The position numbers and the translations under genes are program-made. Positions 45,032-54,278 of a DNA stretch of 64,000 nt are shown piece after piece; the stretch's first letter is position 1; each line of letters begins with the position of its first letter. Under the pieces are notes generated by a model. The model was given only the letters and a program-made list of their open reading frames with translations, searched no databases and was not told the origin of the DNA. Origin of the DNA: Spirulina major PCC 6313 (GTDB lineage Bacteria; Cyanobacteriota; Cyanobacteriia; Cyanobacteriales; Spirulinaceae); contig NZ_KV878783.1 in assembly GCF_001890765.1 (NCBI RefSeq), positions 2,316,695-2,380,694 on the forward strand, in the 5' to 3' direction.

Positions 45032-46315
45032 ATGGCTAATACTGACCTGGAATTTTTGGTAGAAACTGACCCTGCGATCGCTGCCATCATTAACCAAGAA
45101 CTCCAACGCCAACGGGATCACCTCGAACTGATCGCCAGCGAAAACTTCACCTCCGCCGCCGTCATGGCCGCCCAAGGCTCCGCCCTCACCAACAAATACG
45201 CCGAAGGTCTGCCGAAAAAACGCTACTACGGCGGCTGCGAATTCGTTGACCAAGCCGAACAACTGGCCATCGATCGCGCCAAAGAACTCTTCGGGGCCGC
45301 CATGGCCAACGTTCAACCCCACTCCGGCGCTCAGGCCAATTTCGCCGTTTTCTTAACCCTCCTCGAACCCGGCGACAAAATCATGGGCATGGACTTGTCC
45401 CACGGCGGCCACCTCACCCACGGCTCCCCGGTGAATGTGTCGGGGAAATGGTTTGAAGTGGTGCAATACGGCGTGAGCCAAGCCACGGAAACCCTCGATT
45501 ATGACGAAATTTTAGCGATCGCCCAACGGGAAAAACCCAAACTAATCATCTGCGGTTACTCCGCCTACCCCCGCACCATCGACTTCGCCAAATTCCGGGA
45601 AATCGCCGATGCTGTCGGAGCTTACCTCATGGCCGACATCGCCCACATCGCGGGCCTCGTCGCCGCCGGACTCCACCCCAACCCCGTCCCCTACTGCGAT
45701 GTCGTCACCACCACCACCCACAAAACCCTCCGCGGCCCCAGGGGCGGCCTGATCCTCTGCCGCGATGCAGAACTGGGTAAAAAGCTCAACAAATCGGTCT
45801 TCCCCGGAACCCAAGGCGGCCCCCTCGAACATGTGATCGCCGGAAAAGCCGTCGCCTTTGGAGAAGCCCTGAAGCCAGAATTTAAAGCCTATTCCGCCCA
45901 AGTGATCGCCAATGCCCAAACCCTCGGCCAAGGCTTAGTCGATCGCGGCTTTAAGATCGTCTCCAACGGCACGGATAATCACCTGATTCTGGTTGATCTG
46001 CGCTCCATTGGCATGACCGGAAAAGTGGCCGATCAACTGGTCAGCGGTGTGCGGATTACGGCCAATAAAAACACCGTGCCCTTCGACCCCGAATCCCCCT
46101 TTGTCACCAGCGGCCTGCGCTTAGGCTCCCCCGCCATGACGACGCGGGGCATGGGGGCGACGGAATTCACGGAAATCGCCAACATCCTCGCCGATCGCCT
46201 CCTCAACCCCGATGATGCAACGGTGGCCGCTGATTGTCGCCAACGGGTGGGGGCATTGTGCGATCGCTTCCCCCTCTATCCCCACCTGCGCATGCCTACG
46301 CCCGCCCTCGCCTAG
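45032..46315 (+). CDS. glyA: Serine hydroxymethyltransferase
   Basis: The 427-residue PLP enzyme interconverts serine and glycine with tetrahydrofolate and is part of one-carbon metabolism and the photorespiratory cycle. Landmarks are [36 protein letters not shown], the PLP lysine in [15 protein letters not shown], and [15 protein letters not shown]. Length is normal. A hairpin terminator follows at 46345, so it is probably monocistronic. Confidence 0.97.
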   Translation: MANTDLEFLVETDPAIAAIINQELQRQRDHLELIASENFTSAAVMAAQGSALTNKYAEGLPKKRYYGGCEFVDQAEQLAIDRAKELFGAAMANVQPHSGAQANFAVFLTLLEPGDKIMGMDLSHGGHLTHGSPVNVSGKWFEVVQYGVSQATETLDYDEILAIAQREKPKLIICGYSAYPRTIDFAKFREIADAVGAYLMADIAHIAGLVAAGLHPNPVPYCDVVTTTTHKTLRGPRGGLILCRDAELGKKLNKSVFPGTQGGPLEHVIAGKAVAFGEALKPEFKAYSAQVIANAQTLGQGLVDRGFKIVSNGTDNHLILVDLRSIGMTGKVADQLVSGVRITANKNTVPFDPESPFVTSGLRLGSPAMTTRGMGATEFTEIANILADRLLNPDDATVAADCRQRVGALCDRFPLYPHLRMPTPALA

Positions 46316-46344
46316 GCCCCTCAACCCAGAATAGAATCCACAGG

Positions 46345-46373
46345 CTCAGGGGAACCCCCGCTCATCCCCTGAG
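46345..46373 (+). terminator. Hairpin after glyA
   Basis: CTCAGGGG (46345-46352) pairs with CCCCTGAG (46366-46373), a perfect 8-bp stem 29 bp after the glyA stop. It is followed by ATTTGG, a weak T-tract. Confidence 0.6.
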
Positions 46374-46461
46374 ATTTGGGCGGTTTAGGGGGATCACGCT
46401 AGGCGTAGGCGGCAATTTAGTGTAGATTTTAGCTGATCTCTCCGGTTAGGCCCCTGACTTG

Positions 46462-47520
46462 ATGTCTTTCCATCTTTACCATCTCATTGCCTTTCTCGTC
46501 TCCGCCATCGTTGTCCTCTGGAGCACCCCTGTGGTCAAAACCCTGGGACTCAAAAGTGGCCACGTTGATCACCCCAACGAACGCAAAGTCCATCGCCAAC
46601 CCATTGTCCGCTTGGGGGGGGTGTCGATTTTTGCGAGCACCCTGATCGCGGTGCTGATTGTCTGGGGACTGGGGGGGTTTGAAGGACTCTCGGCCCCAGA
46701 ACAGGCCGGGATTTGGGGGGTGGCCTTTGGGAGTGTGGGCTTTTTTCTGATTGGCTTGGCGGATGATTTGTTTAATCTCAGCCCCATGTCACGGTTGGCG
46801 ATGCAGGTGGCGATCGCGATCATCTCCTGGCAGATCGGAGTCAAAATTGAATTTCTCTCCATGCCCTTTGACAATCTCGTCATGCACATTGGCTGGCTCA
46901 GTCTCCCGATTACGGTGATTTGGCTCGTGGGCATGGCCAACGCGATCAACTGGATTGACGGGTTAGATGGATTAGCCGCCGGCGTTTCCGGAATTGCCGC
47001 TGTGGTGATGTTGATCGTCACCCTGTTTATGGATCAGCCCGGTGCTGCTCTTTTGGCCGCAGCCCTCGCCGGTGGAGCCTTAGGCTTTTTACGCTACAAC
47101 TTCAACCCCGCTCAAATCTTCATGGGGGATGGGGGATCGTATTTTATGGGGTTTACCCTGGCGGGGGTGGGGGTGATTGGCTTGGTGAAAACCACGGCAG
47201 TCACGGCAGTGCTGCTGCCTTACTTAATCCTCGCCGTGCCAATTTTAGATATGTCAGCGGTGATTATTTCCCGCGTCTGGCAAGGTAAATCCCCCTTTCT
47301 TGCCGATAAACGCCACCTTCACCATCGGCTGCTGGATGCGGGCATTTCCCAACGGCTGACGGTGTTGTTTATCTATGCGTTGACCCTCTGGGTGGGGAGT
47401 TTGGCCCTAGCGTTTTCGGGGATTCCGAGCGGGGCTGCCTATGCGATCGGGGCGACGATGCTGTTGGCCTATGCGGGCTGGCAAGTGTGGCGGCGCAGTG
47501 GTAGTAATGTCAGCAATTAG
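46462..47520 (+). CDS. MraY/WecA-family undecaprenyl-phosphate sugar-1-phosphate transferase
   Basis: This 352-residue protein has about ten or eleven transmembrane helices and the family motifs GLADDLFNLSP (Asp pair), NAINWIDGLDGLAAG, NFNPAQIFMGDGGSYFMGF, and HLHHRLLDAGI, all intact. It transfers a sugar phosphate, usually GlcNAc-1-P, to the lipid carrier, the first step in wall polymer or O-antigen-like polysaccharide assembly. MraY is usually longer and encoded in the mur cluster, so WecA/TagO is more likely. ATG 46462 is preferred to the overlapping TTG at 46459. cinA starts 21 bp downstream. Confidence 0.87.
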   Translation: MSFHLYHLIAFLVSAIVVLWSTPVVKTLGLKSGHVDHPNERKVHRQPIVRLGGVSIFASTLIAVLIVWGLGGFEGLSAPEQAGIWGVAFGSVGFFLIGLADDLFNLSPMSRLAMQVAIAIISWQIGVKIEFLSMPFDNLVMHIGWLSLPITVIWLVGMANAINWIDGLDGLAAGVSGIAAVVMLIVTLFMDQPGAALLAAALAGGALGFLRYNFNPAQIFMGDGGSYFMGFTLAGVGVIGLVKTTAVTAVLLPYLILAVPILDMSAVIISRVWQGKSPFLADKRHLHHRLLDAGISQRLTVLFIYALTLWVGSLALAFSGIPSGAAYAIGATMLLAYAGWQVWRRSGSNVSN

Positions 47521-47541
47521 GGGTAGATCCTAGATTTAATT

Positions 47542-48783
47542 ATGAGTGCAGAAATTATATGTGTGGGGACGGAGTTGCTGTTGGGGGAAATCCTCAATGG
47601 CAATGCGCGGTTTTTAGCGGCGGAGTTTGCCCGGTTGGGTGTGCCCCATTATTTTCAGAATGTGGTGGGGGACAATGTTGAACGGATTCATCAGGTGATG
47701 GAGGTGGCGATCGCTCGCTCCTCTCTGCTCATTTTTACCGGTGGCCTGGGCCCGACTCCCGATGATCTCACCACGGCAGCGATCGCCCAATTTTTCCAAA
47801 CCCCCCTCACCGAACGGCCCGAAATTCTCCAAGACATCACCGAAAAGTTTGCCCAGCGGCGGCGGCAGATGACCCCCAACAACAGCAAACAAGCCCTCCT
47901 CCCCGCAGGCGCGGCGGTGCTGCCCAACCCCACGGGCACAGCACCGGGCATGATTTGGCAACCCAAACCGGGGTTAACCATTCTCACCTTTCCCGGTGTG
48001 CCCTCAGAACTCTATCGGATGTGGCAGGATACCGCTGTGCCGTTTTTGCAGTCCCAAGGCTGGGGCCAGCAGATTATTCATTCTCAGGTGCTGCGCTTTT
48101 GGGGCGTGGGCGAATCCACCCTCGCCACCAAGGTTACGGAATTATTTGACCTCCAAAACCCCACGGTGGCCCCCTACGCCGCCAACGGGGAAGTGCGGCT
48201 GCGGGTCTCGGCACGGGCAGAGTCGGAAGCGGAGGCGATCGCCTTGATTGAACCCGTGGCGGCTCAGATTCGCACCCTCGCAGGGGAAGACTATTTCGGC
48301 ACCGACGAGGCGACCCTTGCTTCGACGGTGGGGGCGTTATTGAGCGATCGCCGCCAAACCGTGGCCGTTGCCGAATCCTGCACGGGCGGCGGTTTAGGGG
48401 CAATATTCACCGACAATCCCGGCAGTTCGAGCTATTTCCTCGGCGGCATCATCGCCTACGCCAATCGTGTCAAAGAAACCCAACTGGGTATCAGTCCGGA
48501 AGTGTTGATCCACCAAGGCGCAGTGAGTGAACCCGTTGCCAAACAAATGGCCCTAGGGGTAAAAGCCGTGTTCAGCAGTGATTGGGGGATTAGTATTACC
48601 GGCGTGGCGGGGCCCGGTGGCGGCACAGCCCAGAAACCCGTAGGGCTGGTGTATATCGGCCTCGCCCATCCCGATGGCACGGTGGAGATTTTTGACTATC
48701 GATTCGGCCAAGAGCGCGATCGCGCCACCATCCGCCACATGAGCGCCTGCCACGCCCTCGATCGCCTCCGCCGTCGTCTCTAG
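47542..48783 (+). CDS. cinA: CinA-family protein (competence/damage-inducible; nicotinamide nucleotide amidase)
   Basis: The 413-residue protein combines an N-terminal MoCF-like domain (AEIICVGTELLLGEILNGNA, then IFTGGLGPTPDD) with a C-terminal CinA domain (VAVAESCTGGGLGAIFTDNP, then GVAGPGGGTAQKPVGL). The C-terminal domain deamidates NMN in characterised members; the N-terminal domain acts as ADP-ribose pyrophosphatase. In cyanobacteria CinA has been linked to natural competence. It follows the WecA-like gene by 21 bp. Confidence 0.92.
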   Translation: MSAEIICVGTELLLGEILNGNARFLAAEFARLGVPHYFQNVVGDNVERIHQVMEVAIARSSLLIFTGGLGPTPDDLTTAAIAQFFQTPLTERPEILQDITEKFAQRRRQMTPNNSKQALLPAGAAVLPNPTGTAPGMIWQPKPGLTILTFPGVPSELYRMWQDTAVPFLQSQGWGQQIIHSQVLRFWGVGESTLATKVTELFDLQNPTVAPYAANGEVRLRVSARAESEAEAIALIEPVAAQIRTLAGEDYFGTDEATLASTVGALLSDRRQTVAVAESCTGGGLGAIFTDNPGSSSYFLGGIIAYANRVKETQLGISPEVLIHQGAVSEPVAKQMALGVKAVFSSDWGISITGVAGPGGGTAQKPVGLVYIGLAHPDGTVEIFDYRFGQERDRATIRHMSACHALDRLRRRL

Positions 48784-48840
48784 GGCGCTGCTGCCGTCCT
48801 GCCCATCCGTTAAAGTAGGAAAAAACGGAAGCACACCCAG

Positions 48841-49434
48841 ATGATCGCCGCTCAATCCCCCCACTATCTCACCCCAGAAGACTACCTCGCCCAGGAACGC
48901 CACAGCCCCATCAAACACGAATACATCAATGGCGAAGTCTACGCCATGGCGGGTACAGGCGGATTTCACAACATTATTAGCGGTAATGTTTATCTACTCT
49001 TGCGAAATCGTTTACACGGTTCCAGTTGTCGAACCTATTTCGCAGATATGAAAGTGAAATTAGCCGAGGGTAAACAATTTTTTTATCCTGATTTAACCGT
49101 CACCTGCGATTCAGATGATGATCCATCCCTCGCCTATATTACTCAGCCAAAGCTCATTATTGAAGTGTTATCCGAATCTACAGAATTATTTGATCGCGGC
49201 AAAAAGTTTCAATATTACCGCACAATTGCGAGCTTGCAGGAATATGTTTTAATCAGTGTTCGAGATTATCTAGTTGAGGTGTTTCAACGGATGGATCAGG
49301 GGTGGTTCATGCAAACATATCAGGGCGAAGATGCGATCGCACAATTTCAAAGCATTGATCTTGAAGTGCCCTTAACTGATGTTTACGCCACCCTAGACCT
49401 TAGCAATGTACGACCTGGCAACCCGTCACAATAG
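48841..49434 (+). CDS. Uma2-family putative endonuclease
   Basis: The 197-residue protein has HLTPEDYLAQER-type start (YLTPEDYLAQERHSPIKHEY), the NGEVYAMAG motif, FYPDLTVTC and KLIIEVLSESTELFDRGKKF with the catalytic Glu/Lys set. The first ~110 bp of the gene are nearly identical to those of the next gene, 14 bp downstream of its stop, marking a tandem duplication. Confidence 0.87.
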   Translation: MIAAQSPHYLTPEDYLAQERHSPIKHEYINGEVYAMAGTGGFHNIISGNVYLLLRNRLHGSSCRTYFADMKVKLAEGKQFFYPDLTVTCDSDDDPSLAYITQPKLIIEVLSESTELFDRGKKFQYYRTIASLQEYVLISVRDYLVEVFQRMDQGWFMQTYQGEDAIAQFQSIDLEVPLTDVYATLDLSNVRPGNPSQ

Positions 49435-49448
49435 ACAAGGAGAATCCT

Positions 49449-50054
49449 ATGATCGCCGCTCAATCCCCCCACCACCTCACCCCAGAAGACTACCTCGCAC
49501 AGGAACGCCACAGCGAGATTAAGCATGAATACATCAATGGCGAAGTCTATGCCATGGCCGGTACGACTAAAACCCACAACACCATCAGCCTCAATACAGC
49601 AATGCTATTACGCATGGGGTTGCGATCGTCTCAATGCGAAACCTTTATGGCAGATGTCAAAGTGGGGTTTGTCAACAATACCCGGTTTTTCTATCCCGAT
49701 TTGGTGGTGACCTGTGATTCTGAGGATGATTCTGATCCGGATATTATTCGATCGCCGAAGCTCATTATTGAAGTTCTTTCCAAGTCCACAGAAGCCTACG
49801 ATCGCGGCAAAAAGTTTCAAGATTATCGCACCTTGCCGAGCTTGCAGGAGTACGTCTTAATCAGTAGTCAAGAGTATTTGGTGGATGTGTTTCGGCGTGC
49901 TGAGAATAATCTCTGGTTATTGCAAAGTTATCAGGGCGAAGATGCGATCGCCCAATTCCAAAGCATCAACATTGACGCACCGTTAGCCGAAATTTACGCC
50001 ACAGTAGATCCCGGTGAACCGCCCGATCGTCCCGACGATACACCGCCATCGTAG
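49449..50054 (+). CDS. Uma2-family putative endonuclease (tandem paralogue)
   Basis: The 201-residue protein shares start and core (NGEVYAMAG, FYPDLVVTCDS, KLIIEVLSKSTEAYDRGKK) with its upstream neighbour. An AAGGAG motif lies just before the ATG. The middle section (residues 40-75) diverges strongly, while the catalytic part is conserved, which suggests retained nuclease fold with changed specificity (inference). A short acidic/Pro-rich tail follows. Confidence 0.87.
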   Translation: MIAAQSPHHLTPEDYLAQERHSEIKHEYINGEVYAMAGTTKTHNTISLNTAMLLRMGLRSSQCETFMADVKVGFVNNTRFFYPDLVVTCDSEDDSDPDIIRSPKLIIEVLSKSTEAYDRGKKFQDYRTLPSLQEYVLISSQEYLVDVFRRAENNLWLLQSYQGEDAIAQFQSINIDAPLAEIYATVDPGEPPDRPDDTPPS

Positions 50055-50081
50055 CCCTCCCCTAATTTTTAGCGATCGCAA

Positions 50082-50996
50082 TTAATCAAGAGACACGGTA
50101 TAGACCCAATCAGCATAGTCTGGATCGCGGTTTTCAGTGATAGCCGTGAGTTTATCGCGGAGTTGGGAAGTGATCGGTTTCTCTTGGGGGAGATGGTAGT
50201 TTTCGATCTGTTTAACGGGGGTAATTTTCGCCGCCGTTCCACTTAAAAACACCTCATCCGCAATGAACAATTCCGACTTATCCACCGGCCGCTCAATCAC
50301 CGTTAATCCCATTGCTTTGGCAATCGTTGTGACGCTATCACGAGTAATACCTTCGAGAATGTCTTGCTCGTAGCCAGGGGTGATTAGTTGACCGTTGCGA
50401 ATCAGGAATAAATTCATCCCCGACGCTTCACAAACCTTGCCTTGGGAGTTCATTAAAATCGCTTCATCAAAGCCCGATTCGACGGCTTCAGTTTTCGCCA
50501 GGGATGAGGTAATGTATGCGCCGCTGATTTTGCCGCGTAGGGGTAAACTGCGGTCTTCTTGGCGATACCAGGAACTAATCCGGCAGGCAACCCCATCAGG
50601 AGAGAGATAATCCCCTAATTCTAAACCATAGACAAAAAAGTCTTTTTCAATGTTATGGAGTCGTGGGGCAATTCCGAGGTCAGAGGTATAGACAAAGGGG
50701 CGAATATAAAAGGAGACAGTGGGTTGATTCTTTTTAATGAAATCAACAATAACATGCTCAATTTTATCGGCGGGTAAATCGAATTGCAGCAACCGCGCAC
50801 TGTTGCTGAGGCGTTGGCAGTGGCGATCGAGGCGAAAGAGCAGAATTTGCCTGGGATTGTTGGGGTCAGGGATGCCGCGTAAACCGCCAAATGCGCCGGT
50901 TCCGTAATGGAGGGCATGGGTGGCAATGGAGATATTCGCGTCTTTAAACGGGATAAATTGACCTTGTAGGTAAGCGGTGGGGAGAAAGTTATGCAT
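50082..50996 (-). CDS. ilvE: Branched-chain amino acid aminotransferase
   Basis: The 304-residue class IV PLP aminotransferase performs the last step of Val, Leu and Ile synthesis. Landmarks are ATHALHYGTGAFGGLRGI, FYIRPFVYTSDLGI, the PLP lysine near LRGKISGAYITSSLAK, and CEASGMNLFLIRNG. The start MHNFLPTAYLQGQF at 50996 matches the family N-terminus; in-frame upstream starts at 51023 and 51101 would add unconserved residues. It is divergent from the ABM-domain gene. Confidence 0.93.
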   Translation of the reverse strand: MHNFLPTAYLQGQFIPFKDANISIATHALHYGTGAFGGLRGIPDPNNPRQILLFRLDRHCQRLSNSARLLQFDLPADKIEHVIVDFIKKNQPTVSFYIRPFVYTSDLGIAPRLHNIEKDFFVYGLELGDYLSPDGVACRISSWYRQEDRSLPLRGKISGAYITSSLAKTEAVESGFDEAILMNSQGKVCEASGMNLFLIRNGQLITPGYEQDILEGITRDSVTTIAKAMGLTVIERPVDKSELFIADEVFLSGTAAKITPVKQIENYHLPQEKPITSQLRDKLTAITENRDPDYADWVYTVSLD

Positions 50997-51201
50997 CGTT
51001 GCTAAAGAGCGGAGTTGGCTCATTAGTATATCCCATTGGCTTGGGGCCTGTATAGCGGCGCGATCGCTCCTGTGCCTGTGCCTCTTGCCGGGTCGGATCA
51101 TGATAATTTAAGCATGGTCAAGGATACAGTCGTGAGCCAGTCCGGTGGCTGGATTGTGGTGCTGTGCAACGATGACGAGTGAGACGCGGGGACGATAAGG
51201 A

Positions 51202-51780
51202 ATGGATGAGGCAGCACAGGAAACGCCGGTGACGTTGGTGATTTCTGAGGTGGTGGCGAGCGATCGCATTGCCGAATATGAAGAATGGACGAAGGCAATT
51301 AACGGGGCGGCGCGGTCTGCACCGGGTTTTGTCGGGGTGGAGATCATCCGTCCCCGTGACCCGAACTACCTGGAATATGTGGTGATCGTGAAGTTCTCGG
51401 CGTATCGTTATTTGCGGGCTTGGGTGCAGTCGGACACCTATCGGTTATGGATTCGGCGGGCGGATCATCTGGTGCGCGATCGCGCCCTCCAAGACCAACC
51501 CGACGGCATTGAACTCTGGTTTACCCTCCCCTCTAATCACATTCGCGATCGCCCCCAACCCGCCTATTACAAAAAAGTGATCATCGGCATGATGGCGGTC
51601 TATCCCCTGATTTTGCTGGTGAATCAGGTGGTGGGGCCCTTTTTAACCGGGTTGCCGCCAAAGGTGGCGCTGTTGGTGTCGGTGCTCTTCGTCTCGGCGT
51701 TGATGACCTATCCGGTGATGCCACTGTTAACCCGGTGGTGCGATCGCTGGCTTTACCCCCCGGTGCGATCGCGTTTTTAA
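51202..51780 (+). CDS. Antibiotic-biosynthesis-monooxygenase (ABM) domain protein with membrane helices
   Basis: Residues about 10-105 form an ABM ferredoxin-like fold (VTLVISEVVASDRIAEYEEW, then PGFVGVEIIRP and VIVKFSAYRYLRAWVQS). Residues 125-180 hold two transmembrane helices (VIIGMMAVYPLILLVNQVV and a second helix ending MTYPVMPLLTRW). This is the membrane-bound ABM type annotated as antibiotic biosynthesis monooxygenase, for which no substrate is known. The gene is preceded by AAGGA before the ATG. Confidence 0.8.
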   Translation: MDEAAQETPVTLVISEVVASDRIAEYEEWTKAINGAARSAPGFVGVEIIRPRDPNYLEYVVIVKFSAYRYLRAWVQSDTYRLWIRRADHLVRDRALQDQPDGIELWFTLPSNHIRDRPQPAYYKKVIIGMMAVYPLILLVNQVVGPFLTGLPPKVALLVSVLFVSALMTYPVMPLLTRWCDRWLYPPVRSRF

Positions 51781-51853
51781 TGAAGACCGAAAATCACCTA
51801 AAACACTAATACGGAATTACACAGAAATTTTCGCCATAACATCCCTACAGGGT

Positions 51854-51950
51854 ATATAGCGAATTGCGAAAAGATGAAGATGCTACTTCCCCCTTTGTAA
51901 GGGGGATTGAGGGGGATATTCGTACCGCAGTTTTCCTAAAACCGCTATAT
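51854..51950. repeat. MITE-like 97-bp palindromic element
   Basis: The ends are inverted copies of ATATAGCG. Inside is a perfect hairpin TCCCCC (51888-51893) / GGGGGA (51901-51906). The unit carries no ORF and resembles widespread cyanobacterial intergenic repeats that include a run of the form AAGGGGGATTGAGGGGGAT. It lies 42 bp before the left end of the IS4-type element. Confidence 0.55.
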
Positions 51951-51992
51951 TACACAGGTAGAATCTTAATAAAACCCGTATAGAGTTGATTA

Positions 51993-53315
51993 CCTGATTG
52001 ACTGACAAAAGAAGTGGTAGGGATAGCTAAAGAGGTTGCCCTGACTGAAATACAGAGAATTAAGAAATGGGAGTCAGTCCTCTAGAATTGAGTTACCACA
52101 ACAAAACTCTGGAGAACTGTGAAAAAAACTCCCAAATTTACAATGCCCTGAAAACCTGGTTGGGTCAAGACATCCCCTGGGCGCATCTGAGCCACCTGAC
52201 TACCTGCATCTGGATGGTCATCGCCGTCATCCAAACCGGAGCAGTCAACCTCACGAAATGGCTGCCGTATCTGCCCTGTCGAGGATTGTTTGCCCAAAGT
52301 AAACAGCGGCGAGTCCGACGCTGGCTGGGCAATAGCCGCATCAATATTCATCGACTCTACAAACCCATCATCAAAGCCGCCTTAGCCGATTGGCAGGATG
52401 AGGTGATGTACCTGAGCTTAGACACCTCACTATTTTGGGATGAGTATTGTCTGATTCGGGTGGCTGTGGTGCATCGCGGTCGTGCTTTACCCCTAGGCTG
52501 GCGTGTGTTGGCTCATCCCAGTGCCTCGGTTGCCGCCAACACCTACCGAGAACTGCTCCAAGATGTCGCTCGACTCCTACCGCAAGGGGTGTAAGGTGGT
52601 GCTGCTGGCTGACCGGGGCTTTGTGCAGACGGAGACTATGACGCTGGTGCGCACCTTCGGCTGGCATTATCGCATCCGCATCAAAAGCAATACCTGGCTT
52701 TGGCACTCTGCCAAGGGCTGGAGCCAACCAAAAGCGTTTCATCTCAAACCCGGTGAAGCCCTCTGCTGGCACAACGTCAAACTTCACAAAGGTGAATGGT
52801 ATGGTCCGGTTCATGTCATTTTCGGTCGCAACAATGTCAATGGCGAGTTTTGGGCGGTTGTCAGTGATGAACCGACCCACCTCCAGACTTTTGCTGAGTA
52901 TGGTCTCCGGTTTGATATCGAGGAGGCGTTTCTCGATGACCAGTCTGGGGGTTGGCACCTCCAATCTTCCCAACTTCGCTCAGTTTGTGTTCTTTCCCGT
53001 CTCTGCTTCATTCTGGCTCTGGCGACTCTCTATGTCTCAGCTCAGGGTCTTGAGGTTGTCCAATCGGGCAAGCGTCGCTGGGTTGACCCCCATTGGTTTC
53101 GCGGCAATAGCTATTTTCGTATCGGTCTTGAGTGGATTCGTACTGCTCTCCTTGAGGGCTGGCGCTTGATTCGGCTTGTTGCTTTCTTTTCTAATTCTGA
53201 CCCTGAACCGGCTATGGCTTCTCGTCCTCAGCATCGGCAACGCTCTTATCGCCTTGAATTCCAGTTTTGCTCTTTTTCTTACTCCCCTGACTGAATCTTT
53301 TGTCCGTCAATCAGG
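51993..53315. mobile_element. IS4-type insertion sequence with frameshifted transposase
   Basis: The ends are 19-bp inverted repeats with one mismatch: CCTGATTGACTGACAAAAG at 51993-52011 and, read inward, CCTGATTGACGGACAAAAG at 53297-53315. They enclose one transposase frame with a frameshift. No clear target duplication was seen in the flanks, so the insertion may be old or rearranged. The element has no HIP1 sites, unlike surrounding genes. Confidence 0.8.
52067..53294 (+). pseudogene. IS4-family transposase, disrupted by a +1 frameshift
   Basis: Two overlapping frames together encode a 408-residue DDE transposase. The first (52067-52594) includes YLSLDTSLFWDEYCLI with the first catalytic Asp. 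The second resumes in another frame with CKVVLLADRGFVQTE (second Asp) and FDIEEAFLDDQSGGWHL (catalytic Glu). The shift lies in a four-G run at 52586-52589; removing one G fuses PQG directly to CKVVLLADRG. It is either a mutation or a slippery site; mutation is more likely because no stimulatory structure is evident. Confidence 0.8.
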
Positions 53316-53336
53316 GTTGAGTCTCTCGTTTATCAT

Positions 53337-53816
53337 ATGCGAAGAATACTTGACAGCTTAACACAACTTACCTATCTAATAACAGACAAAGAAGAATTCA
53401 ATAAAAACAAGGCTATAAAACATAATGAAATTGGACGGGTAGCTACTTTGAAAACGGCTAGAAACGAATTTGAGGCAGTTCTTATTGGAAATGGTAATGA
53501 GTACGCTGGAGATGCCACGGACTTTCTTGCAACCATTAACAGCCTGTTTAATAGTTTTAAACATTGCCTGATGCATGAAGAAAGCTGCATTTTGATGGGA
53601 GTAGATTTCCCAACAATTGTTTCATACCACGCAAAAAACAACAATCACAACAACGAGATTGTATACCACAATCACAATGCATTTCACATAATGATGGGAT
53701 TCCAAGATAACGTCACGAGAATAATAAAGAACCAAAAACTATATCAACAAATAAAAACTAGATTGGGCGATCAAGAAACTCCCAACGACTCTAATCCTAT
53801 ATCCAGAACAGAATGA
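53337..53816 (+). CDS. AT-rich ORF of unknown function, possibly a truncated gene
   Basis: The 159-residue product is hydrophilic with many Asn and His residues (NNNHNNEIVYHNHNAFH). I recognise no family. The frame is open upstream to the IS4 right end (53315), so the ATG at 53337 may be internal to a gene whose 5' part was lost when the IS arrived. Its low GC and lack of HIP1 mark it as accessory. Its 3' end overlaps the convergent antitoxin-like gene by 46 bp, which is unusual and leaves open which gene is intact. Confidence 0.4.
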   Translation: MRRILDSLTQLTYLITDKEEFNKNKAIKHNEIGRVATLKTARNEFEAVLIGNGNEYAGDATDFLATINSLFNSFKHCLMHEESCILMGVDFPTIVSYHAKNNNHNNEIVYHNHNAFHIMMGFQDNVTRIIKNQKLYQQIKTRLGDQETPNDSNPISRTE

Positions 53817-54196
53817 CCCCGCCAGCGTAACAGGGCGATCACTTGAGCTTTGCACAGCATAAAACGCTCTGATTCTAATCGTAGAGTTTGCAGTTCTTGC
53901 TGCTCTGCCCCGGTCAAGTCTCGATCTTGATTTGCGATCAATAAATCATCATAACGAGTCATAGTTTCTGAAGGTTTTTGGCTGCGGGCAATACGCCACA
54001 ATTCATCATCACTGAGACGATCCAGTGCCGCAACATCTGGCTGATAGTCTGCTGGTACATCCTGCCAATCGGGTGGACTGCCAATCTCTAACGCTCTCAA
54101 AATTACGTCAGTCAGTGTTTTACGGGTTGCCTGGGCAATCTGAATCAGGCGGGCATAGGTATGCTCAGGAATATCAATCGTGACCGTATTACTCAT
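53771..54196 (-). CDS. Antitoxin-like protein without an adjacent toxin gene
   Basis: From the ATG at 54196 the 141-residue protein begins SNTVTIDIPEHTYARLIQIA, which suits a ribbon-helix-helix or DNA-binding N-terminus. It continues with LDRLSDDELWRIARS and LESERFMLCKAQVIALLRWR, a pattern common in cyanobacterial type II antitoxins whose toxin gene normally follows immediately. Here the downstream side is occupied by the unknown AT-rich ORF and the IS4 element, so the toxin seems lost. A longer frame to 54445 has an unlikely Pro/Ser-rich start. Confidence 0.55.
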   Translation of the reverse strand: MSNTVTIDIPEHTYARLIQIAQATRKTLTDVILRALEIGSPPDWQDVPADYQPDVAALDRLSDDELWRIARSQKPSETMTRYDDLLIANQDRDLTGAEQQELQTLRLESERFMLCKAQVIALLRWRGHSVLDIGLESLGVS

Positions 54197-54278
54197 GGTT
54201 GTTCGGCTGTAACTTGCCCAGGTTGCGGGTTTTTCTATTGTATAAATTTCGAGGGTTTTGGCTCCCGATTGATTGGGC

